DNA of 64,000 nucleotides from NCBI GenBank assembly GCA_025667525.1, contig CM046878.1, forward strand, positions 574,472,868 through 574,536,867, written 5' to 3'. The DNA is from Glebionis coronaria. Its lineage: Eukaryota; Streptophyta; Magnoliopsida; Asterales; Asteraceae. The translations under genes and the position numbers were made by a program. The notes below the pieces were generated by a model. That model was not told where the DNA came from. It was given only the letters and a program-made list of their open reading frames with translations, and ran no database searches. Below are positions 55,786-64,000 of the stretch, piece after piece (position 1 is the stretch's first letter; the number at the start of each line of letters is the position of its first letter).

Positions 55786-57670
55786 TACTTAGTACTGGTT
55801 GCTTTGGGCATTGTTTATCATGTAAGCCCCACCAAAAATGACGAAACCATGATTATCCCTAAATGATCACATCTGTGGGGACTCGAGTCGAGCTTTTGAC
55901 CCGGTTATCAAAAACGAGGTGCCTCGTGGGGGAGTTCCCATGTTTATCCTTGTACATATTATTGCTTTTGTAGCTAACGTAACAAGGGGACTTGTGCTCT
56001 TCTAACCTTTGTTCTGTGGTTGTTTGTGATTATGATTCATTAGGTTCATCGTCATCTTTGAAGCCTCTCGTGTTCGTTTCACGTATCACTCGAGCTTCGA
56101 TCGTTGCCTTTGAAGATTCGTATATCCGATGATATTCTTTTATAATCTAATGTTTATATTATTAGCATAATTCATAAACGGCTTTTAGGTTATTCGTTTT
56201 ACCCTTTCCATGCTCGAGATTAAGCATTCGACTTTCGTCTTTAGTATGGGGGTGTTTTCACCCCTAGACTCGAAACATTGAGGAAAATGTTGAGTTTTAG
56301 TATGGGGTGAGTAGATACTTCACCTTGCTTACGTCAACACGCAATCCAACTTTCATCCTTTTTGTTATCGTTTTGTTGCAAAATAAGGCTAAAATGGCCA
56401 AATTTTAAAAAAATTCGTATTTTTCAAAAGTGTTTAAGACACGAATGTAGGTTTTCCGATGGTGAGAATAAGAGTAATTTTTGACTCGACCGTGCATGTT
56501 GATTACTTAGCTTCGATTCCTTAACTTTTTAGGCTAAGTCTCTTAAATGAGGACGAGAAATGATAGAGTTAATTATAAGTCACGTAATCTTTCACGATCT
56601 CATGCGTAGTAATTATTAGCTTATTATCCCCACACTTTTGTTTAAATAAATGCAATAAGTAAGGTCATACGATTTAAAAGGTAACTTAGCTTCTAGCCCA
56701 AGATGGTTTAAAAGTTGCTCGTGTTCGAATAGAGTTCATAGCCAAGGCATAACTTATTGAAGCGGGATGCAAAGATTGGCGAGTTCCAAAAAGGCCCTCG
56801 TAAGGCATGAGGACTCCATTTTGTTGCTAAAAGATCCTAGATGATGTGAAGTATCATTATTCCAAAATCAATATGAAGGATCGAGACACACAACGAGAAG
56901 AAATATACTCCCCTAAAGATCATGGAGAAGTCTATCCAAAAAAGACCCTAACAAGGTATGAGGATAAATATATCCAAGTCCGAAAAGGAGGCGGATCGTT
57001 GTATATCAAAATCCCAAATAAAGATTAAAGAAAAATGATGAAGTCGTGGTCAAATGAAGAAATTCAATATATGAAGAGAAGACCATTATTTCAAGAACGT
57101 CTTCCAAGATTTAAAGTTTGAAACACATGCCAAATATCGATCCGACAAAGGTCTCAAATCGTGAAACGAGTTATGCCAAGATATGAAATAAAGGAGATTA
57201 CGAGAAGAAGTTTTAAAAGATTGTGTCCTTCGGGTAACTATCAATTAAATCGTGCTACTATATTTTCGGCCTTAATAAATTATCGAAATAAGTCAAACAT
57301 GTATCCTCGTGATCATTAAGACAATAAAATATAAGAGATACCAATTAGGAATAAGGGAGTCTAAGTGCGTAATTAACACTCATGATTAATGATTGTGTTG
57401 CTAACTTATAATAACAATGATCTCGTTACATGCTTGCATAGAATCAAGTGAAAATCGAGGATGACGAACTTATATCTATGATGCATTCACGTGTTCTTAT
57501 TCTATGATCCTAAAAGACACTTAATCATGATGAAAACAATACATTATGTCTAAAACACGTGTAGTAGTTTATTTAAGTTTACGTCTTCAATAAATATCAT
57601 CATAAAATGATGTTTGGAAGTGCTATGATACTTAATTCTAGCATTGTGCGGGGACACGTCAATGGTTTAG
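55786..57670 (+). other. Non-coding interior of the Athila-like element
   Basis: No frame above 60 codons of note. TTTAGTATGGGG occurs at 55496 (in the ORF), 56240, 56296 and 57667, the last being the polypurine tract. AT-rich otherwise. Confidence 0.6.
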
Positions 57671-57680
57671 TATGGGGGGG
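57671..57680 (+). other. Polypurine tract of the Athila-like element
   Basis: TATGGGGGGG followed directly by the LTR start TGATAAGACTG. Confidence 0.75.
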
Positions 57681-60600
57681 TGATAAGACTGTAATGATAC
57701 ATAGTGTCATCGTCCAAATCGGGCTTAAAACGCTTAAAATATCATCAAAATACCCAAAAATATGCTTGTGTTTGTTCATTGTGTATTTTAGGTACGGAAT
57801 CGTGAAATCAAAAAAAGATCACAAGAATCAAGCAAAAACGAACAGGGGAAATGAAGCCGCATAAAGAACCGGACCCGAAGCATGAATTTTCATTGAAGTC
57901 CTTGATGTTTTGAAGATTGGCAAGATTGGTCCCTCAAGTTTTGAAGACTTGTCATATTATACCCTTGTGAAACTCAAAACTACACAATGGGTCCCTAATA
58001 TTTCAAGATTATACATGAGAAACCCTTGAAGAATGGTCATTATGCATATTTTGTCCTTGTGATAACTTTACAAAAAACTTTGGTGGCCAAAATAGAAGAA
58101 ACAAAAGTTTCTTAACAAAGGAAGTGGACTATTGGGCTGTTAAAACTTTATTTGACAAAACTTTGGGAATAAAGGTACTGAATTGGGCAAGACAACATTT
58201 CTTCCACCAGCCACTAACCTATCACCACGTGTCCCACTACCACAATTGGACCAATCACACTCCACATCACGTCCACCTCATCACCCCACGTCAACCTCCA
58301 CTAACAATAATAAACTAACAGGTTTTAACCTGTTAATTATTATTATTATTAGGCGCCAAACGATTACTGTTGTAATCACACCCCTAATCCCCAACTTAAG
58401 AACACGTAGAACCCTAATCCTATAAACCCTCTTAATCAAAGGGTTTCTCATCCTTAATATCCAGATCCCTAATTCACCTTATTGATAACAAAACCCAACA
58501 CTCAAAATCCCCCCCAACCAACCCATATGTCCTATGGTCCCCTCCCCTGCACGTCACAAAATCAACGTTTGAGATCATATGCTTGCTCCCTAAGCTCAAA
58601 CAAACGATCAAGATCATTCCACTACAGCTGGCCATGTCAACATCTTCACAAGAGGCCATTTGACCATTTTCAAACATCAATACCACAAGGGCAATTCAGG
58701 AAGACTGTATCTAGGGTTTTAGCATTTGTAATATTTTATTCAAGCATCTAGAATAGTCCTTAGCCCAGTATATATAGATGTCGACTTGTGACATTCTATC
58801 TTGTTCCAGTTTTTGTAAAATTTTTAAAGGATTAATGAAAATGAAATTTTAAATATTGTGCAAAATTCTGAGTTCCACTTTAATGTTTTTGTAGTTTAAT
58901 AATTTATTGTTATTTGCAAAATTAGTTTTAAGGTTTATCAAAAGTTCTCATTTTACAAAACATATTAAGAAAATTCATTTTCTTGAAGTTTTTCTTTAGA
59001 CCCAAATACTTAAATCATATAACAAGTGGAAGTGAAAGTGGAACCTTGTTAGTGATTTCAAGTATTTGTTCATTTTCTTTTGTTGTTTTTGAAAAATCTG
59101 GTTTCAAGATTTACTCAAAGGTTTTGAGAAAAATGTGGTATTCCTGTTTCTTTTATGTTATAGCAGTTTCAACAAGCCACACCCACAAGCTCTTGACACC
59201 AGCTTGTGGCCTAGATTGTTGAAGTTTGATTTGTTCCCTTGTTGGCTTTGATTGTGCAGGTACAAAAAGGCATCAAAACAAGGCCCATATTCCATCTTTG
59301 CATTTCTGTTTGAAGACATATAGTACCCTTGGACTATTGTAGATCACAGTAGGGCTCTCTACACACCCATACATTCACACAAGCTCATAAAATCAACAAG
59401 GAAAAGGCATCAGCTAGGTTAGGCTTGAACCTTCCTTAGATTTTATAGTTTTTATGTGAATTTGTGATTTTTGAGTAATCTGAGCTTGCTTGTTAGTTGC
59501 TTTGATTTCAAGTTGGATTTTTGTTGTTTGCATGATTTCATATGTGTTCTTGTTAGTTGAATTGGTTTTGATAATTAGTTGTTTAAGTTTCTTTGAAAAT
59601 TTTTGTTAAACTGCTATAAAGGGGTGTTTGGGTCTACATATTAGGTCAAGTAATTGACAACTAGTTGGCCTAAAAATAGTCTAAACACACTCATTAAAGT
59701 AGTTATAGGTTTTATCATTGTTTTGTTTTAGGATTGGTATGCTAGAAATGAGTTTTGTATGCTAAATGTTTGGTTAAATCTGCTTATAAAAATTAGTAGG
59801 CTACATAGGGCTTGTTTTTGTATGATTTGAGCCAAAACCTTGGTAACTGTTAGTCCATTGGTTGTTATAGGATTGACATTAGTTTATTTACTGTTTGGTT
59901 AGGGTTTGTGTGAGATTGGGGGGTTTGAAACACACCCAAATACCAAACAGTTCAGCTAAAGTAACCATTGCCTGTTTCTGTGATAGCAGTCCCCTATTTG
60001 CCTCTTTTTGTGTGATTTTGTGCTGTTACCTGGTGTTTTTATTGTATATTTGACTCCCCACAACACAACTGGTTGTGGGGGTGCCATTGTTTGCCAAAAA
60101 TAACTAGTAATCAACCCATATGAGCCAATCAGGACACAAAAAGCATACAGTAGCTTTCCCAGTTCTATCTGAGAATGATCTCCTTTGTGTTTTATATATC
60201 AGATAACACTGTTCGGTTTTAAGTTTAATACTGTTTCACTTTTATACAACTGGGCACATTTTTGTTTGTGTTTGGGTTTAATCTTGTTAGGTTTTAGTTT
60301 ATATTTGAGCTTTGGGAGTGTTAAAGTACCAGTATCAAGTGTGGTTAAAATGAAAAATTTAAAAAATGTTTTTAAAAAACCCGACTTGGCCTGGGCTCGA
60401 ACCCTCGACCTGTCGAGCAGGAGTAGAGAGCCTTACTAGTGATCCAAGTGGTTTCCCTTGGTAAGGTTGTGTAAACTTTGAATTATATAGGGTGTTTAGT
60501 TTTAAGCTTATATAAGTTTCTGAACATAATAAGCTCGTTTTCAGCTTATTTGTTAAGCTATTTCAGCATTTTTCATTTTTCCCATGTTTTTGTTATAGTT

Positions 60601-61187
60601 TAAGACTTTTTGGTTTAAAAAGTTTATTTTTCACGTCATTTATTTATTTTCTATTATTATTTTAATTCATGGTTTTTAGAAAATAGATTAAAAATAGATT
60701 AATTTAGTTTAAGATTTTCTAAAAATAGTTTTTAGTTTTTAATTAACATCTTTTAGGTTTACAATTAGTAAAATTTTCATTTTGACTTATTTTTAATTTT
60801 ATTTAATTTTAGGGTTTTTATTAAATTTTAAAAATTAATTTAAAATTATTAAATTTTTTTTTGGATTTTTTGGTTTTCATTTTTGCTTTATTTTTATTTT
60901 TCTTAGTTTAAGTTTAAATTTTGGTAATTTTTAGTTGACTTTTAATTTTCGTCACGTTTTACGATTTCGTTCGTTTTACGTCATAATGTAATTTTTAGCG
61001 TACCTCGTCTTTAATTTTCTCTTTTTTTTCATCCAAAAACGACACTAATCCAAATTTGATTTTATTTTGGCACCTAATACACACACCTCCTTCGAGAACG
61101 AACTTGGAATTTATTCGATTTGTCGGTTTTCATTAAATTGTCGAATTTGATACTTACCACATTTATACGTTGTTTTTCCTAAAAGAC
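57681..61187 (+). repeat. 3' LTR of the Athila-like element, ~3.5 kb
   Basis: Begins TGATAAGACTGTAATG. The first ~1.24 kb has no partner because the 5' LTR is truncated; from 58921 it matches 48871-51145. A TATA-like CAGTATATATAGATG lies at 58768. The match ends CCTAAAAGAC at 61187, where TGTTGGG of the next element starts; the last ~18 bp must lie beyond that insertion. Confidence 0.8.
60379..60459 (-). repeat. tRNA-like segment, second copy in the 3' LTR
   Basis: Counterpart of 50342-50422; the B-box GGTTCGAGCC is conserved. Confidence 0.45.
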
Positions 61188-61931
61188 TGTTGGGAATCTA
61201 AGTTTGTTAGATTACCTGTATCATAGATTTAAACACAAATCAAGTTGTTAGATAGTAACTTGCTTGTGCCTAGGAGGCAGGCAAGTATCGCAAGACTCAC
61301 AGATTTCTAAGTCTCTGTGAGCAACCTCAGACGAGTCCATGTCAGAGACATTGTTAAGAAAGTCAAAGATTACTTGAAGACATACTCATTGGCTGTGATG
61401 GATAACAGCCAAGATGTATCAGGGACTCTGAGGGGTTGAGGGTTAACAAGGGTGGCAATACCCTGTTAACACTCAACACACTTTGGACATACATTGGTGT
61501 GTACGAGACTATAAAGAAAATGGAAACTGTGTCAGCTCTGTTTCCCTAAAGCTTTGTGGCAGACTACAAAGAATAGAAGAGCATCTTGTGACAGAGGTCT
61601 GACAAGTGTCTGTCTAGTGTAGTCACCATCAACTAGTACTTAGGTCAACCTCGTACCACTATAAATAGGATATGTTGCCTAGCATTAAAGTTCAACACTT
61701 TGATAGAATTCACACATTTATGCTTAGAATTTATAGAACCAAACAGCTGCGACTGTTTTCATAAGTTAGGGTTTTAGTTGTTCAAAGTGTGCACAACACA
61801 TTGTCACCAAACGGTGTTATCCATAACACTTGTAATTCTTTATTATACAATAATAAGTATTACGTTTGAAAAGTAATTAAGTGTGTTGATTAGTTAAGTT
61901 TATTGTTTCTAGCATAGTTTAGGGACTTTCA
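61188..61931 (+). repeat. 5' LTR of the SIRE-like element, 744 bp
   Basis: TGTTGGGAATC ... GGGACTTTCA. TATA-like CACTATAAATAGGATATG at about 61660. The second LTR is outside the window. Confidence 0.8.
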
Positions 61932-61933
61932 AT

Positions 61934-61945
61934 TGGTATCAGAGC
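61934..61945 (+). other. Primer binding site (tRNA-Met type) of the SIRE-like element
   Basis: TGGTATCAGAGC two bases after the LTR. Confidence 0.9.
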
Positions 61946-62004
61946 GGTGTTTGATATTAAAACCTTCAGAAACATCGTTCTAAGTTTTATAATCAAGATC
62001 CACC

Positions 62005-64000
62005 ATGCCGGAAACAACCAATGCACCACCATCTTCTTCAGGGAACACCAACACCAGTGCACCACCAACTTCACCAAGACCCACTACTCCACCTCCAAAT
62101 GAAGATGATCTACCTCAACTTCTTGACTCAAGAGGCGGATCTCATGTCACCAATGTACCAGTCTTTGATGAAAAAGATTTTGCTAGTTGGAAGAGTCAAT
62201 TCCTCGTGTATCTCGACGGACTTGAACCATTTCTTCTAGAAATTCTAGACAAGGGTCCTTATGTTCCCATTACGCTTACCTCTACTGATGAGAACCCTCT
62301 TCCCAAACCTCTCAAACAGTGGACTCCAGCTGATAGGAAATTGGCAAACCAAGACAAATTTCTCAAGAGCATCATCATATCCTGTCTTCCCAAACTCATC
62401 ATGAAGTCTGTCATTCAGTGTCCCACAGCCAAACAAATGTGGACATACCATATCCTTGGTCATGAAGGACCCTCTGAAACTAGAGAAACCAAGATTCACA
62501 CACTTAGACTTCAGTTCAATGCTTTCAAGGCACTTGAATGTGAAAAGGTTCAACAAACATATACAAGGCTAAAGATTCTTCTCAATGACCTTGCTATGAA
62601 TGACGTCACCATTGGTCAAGCTGAAATTAATGCCACATTTGTCAACAGCCTTCCAAGAAAATGGCTGAGTATAAATCAGACTCAGAGAGCCAATAAGTCA
62701 ATCAAGAATGACACCTTAGCTCAGCTTTATGGAAAGTACAATTATGAACAAGGGCTGATTGATACTATATAAAAATCAGAGACTGAAATATTTATAGTTC
62801 AAGGAGAAACTTCCAAAGCTTTGATTTCTACCCCACACCCTCATGACAGCGACTCTGATGTTGAAGAAGACACATGCAGCAGCCAAGAGTTCTTGACAGA
62901 CCTTAATGTTGAATTTCACGAAAGAGCCTTGATAGCTAATCAAAGGAGATTCTACAAAAGATCAGGAAGAATAGGATCAGCTAGCAAACAAACCGACAAA
63001 TCAAAAGAAACTTGTTTTGCCTGTGGAAAACTTGGACACTTCCAAAAAGACTGTCCTTCCACACAGACATCCTCACCTTCTTATCCATCATCTTCCAACA
63101 AACCTTACAAGTTCAATTCACAACACAACAATTCATCTCACCGATTCAACTCCTCAGACAATGAGAAGAAGGATTACAAGAACAAGTATAAGGCACTTAA
63201 AGCTGAGTTAGAACAGATGAATTTGAAGCTTGAAGCTCTGTCTAAGAAGAAAGGGGGTGATAAAAAGACAGAGAAAGGGTTGGTAGCTGAAGCGTATGAT
63301 TGGAATGATGAGCCGCTGACTTCAGATGAGGAAGATACTACTAGAGTGAGGGCTTTCATGGCAATAGTTGAGGATGAACCAGTTGTTGGGAAAGGAGATG
63401 CAAGATCAGGACAATGGGTTGACATCACAATGAAAAAGGTACACAGACTTTTATCTATGTCTGAAAGTGATGAACGCAAACATGTCCTTGATTACACTAT
63501 TGTTGATTTGCACTTTGTTGAGGAACAAAGAAAGAACTTGCTTGATAAGTTTCACTCTGTTTAACATGAACTGTTAACTGCTAAGGCTGAATGTGTAACT
63601 CTCAAACGGGTTAATTTAGAAATGATATCTCTTCAAAACGAAGTTAATAGGTTAACCTTGAAGAATAGTGCCTTAAATGATCAAGTATCTGAATTAAACA
63701 AGGTTATAGAAAAATGGTTGTGTAGTAGGTTCACTATAGATCAATTGCTTAATGATGAACTACCTGCTGATATTAAAAGGGATATCTCTACTAAGAAAAA
63801 TAAGTTGAAAATTCTCACCAAACCCAAAGAGATTGTTTTCAAATTTACAGAGATAATTCATATGTCATATCCCCTCTTGACTGATGTCCCTGTCTCTGAT
63901 ATGTGGTTGATTTACCACCCTTACCTAAACTCTCAGGAGTTGAACCTAGCAGTTCCTCTAGAGGAGCTAAGGGTGAACCCAAAACAGATGTTGAGAAACC
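62005..64000 (+). pseudogene. SIRE-like copia gag, two premature stops
   Basis: Met at 62005 starts a 255-codon frame: a Thr/Pro/Ser-rich head, then FDEKDFASWKSQFLVYLDGL, the UBN2-type gag core, and YNYEQGLIDTI before TAA at 62770-62772. The same frame continues: SDSDVEEDT, FYKRSGRIG, knuckle CFACGKLGHFQKDC near 63015-63056, a Lys-rich coiled-coil-like stretch (63165-63260) and EAYDWNDEPLTSDEED. A second stop, TAA at 63562-63564, most likely replaces Gln (SV*HELL). Leucine-heptad-like sequence then runs on to the window edge. With both stops the gag-pol would not be made. Confidence 0.85.

Larger units (their letters stand above)
48871..61187 (+). mobile_element. Athila-like Ty3/gypsy element lacking pol
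   Basis: 5' LTR (truncated at its outer end) 48871-51163, tRNA-Asp-type primer site 51167, gag 52015-53960, protease 53560-54160, extra acidic ORF 54631-55785, non-coding region, polypurine tract 57671-57680, 3' LTR from 57681. The 3' LTR is cut at 61187 by a copia insertion. No reverse transcriptase, RNase H or integrase motif was found in 55786-57680, so it depends on other elements. Multiple lesions in gag and protease show it is old. Confidence 0.85.
61188..64000 (+). mobile_element. SIRE-like Ty1/copia element, 5' part
   Basis: 5' LTR 61188-61931, Met-tRNA primer site 61934-61945, gag from 62005; runs off the window. It interrupts the Athila 3' LTR after CCTAAAAGAC, so a 5-bp duplication AAGAC is expected at its far end. 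Confidence 0.9.

Noticed and set aside
58124..58425. Pro/His-rich frames near 58.1-58.4 kb
   Set aside because: Lie in the upstream (U3) part of the Athila 3' LTR; compositional, no domain.

Overview
This window is repeat-dense, AT-rich plant nuclear DNA. Nearly everything that can be identified is a transposable element, and the families are plant-specific: Ty3/gypsy with a tRNA-Met primer site, Athila-like gypsy with a tRNA-Asp-type primer site, Ty1/copia of several lineages, a plant LINE, a CACTA element with a Transposase_24-type gene, Mutator-like elements (9-bp target duplications), hAT and PIF/Harbinger MITEs. A eudicot, perhaps Asteraceae, is my inference from the style of the elements; no conserved host gene is present to fix it. 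No bacterial-style operon, rRNA, tRNA gene or CRISPR is present.

Layout. 1-6167: the 5' part of a decayed Ty3/gypsy element on the minus strand with a 3.0-kb LTR. It abuts a LINE 3' fragment (6168-7896). 7948-12132: four small elements, including two related Mutator-like/foldback elements packed with the 12-bp palindrome ATCATATATGAT. 12133-24152: intergenic DNA with hAT and PIF/Harbinger MITEs, and a nearly intact copia element (15410-21453) that sits inside a larger TIR element (14425-21796). 24494-26085: a complete, very young non-autonomous LTR element with near-identical LTRs and a GAAGT duplication. 26310-34035: a local duplication of a small RING-H2-like gene region. Copy 1 (26550-26864) is an open frame; copy 2 (33240-33556) is broken, and a complete copia element (28594-33171, GACAT duplication) lies beside it.

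34292-45392 is the most structured part: a Mutator-like element with a 9-bp duplication AACTTATAA. One of its arms carries a PIF/Harbinger MITE, and its interior holds a 9.4-kb CACTA element (35394-44766, TTA duplication). The CACTA is a head-to-tail composite of two related units. One carries a GRF-type zinc-finger gene on the opposite strand, a ~40-copy 33-bp minisatellite and a truncated tnpA. The other carries a five-exon tnpA-like gene with a premature stop and a broken splice acceptor. About twenty copies of a hairpin-forming palindrome (half-site TTTCCCCAGCGACA) mark the subterminal regions of both units.

45690-48870 is an inverted repeat of decayed SIRE-like copia gag. 48871-61187 is an Athila-like element with gag, protease and an extra acidic ORF but no reverse transcriptase. 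Its 3' LTR is interrupted by a SIRE-like copia element that starts at 61188 and runs off the window.

The nesting gives relative ages: gypsy into LINE; copia into the 14.4-21.8 kb TIR element; MITE and CACTA into the Mutator-like element; copia into the Athila LTR. Positions of boundaries were counted by eye and may be off by a base or two; family names rest on motifs, not database searches.
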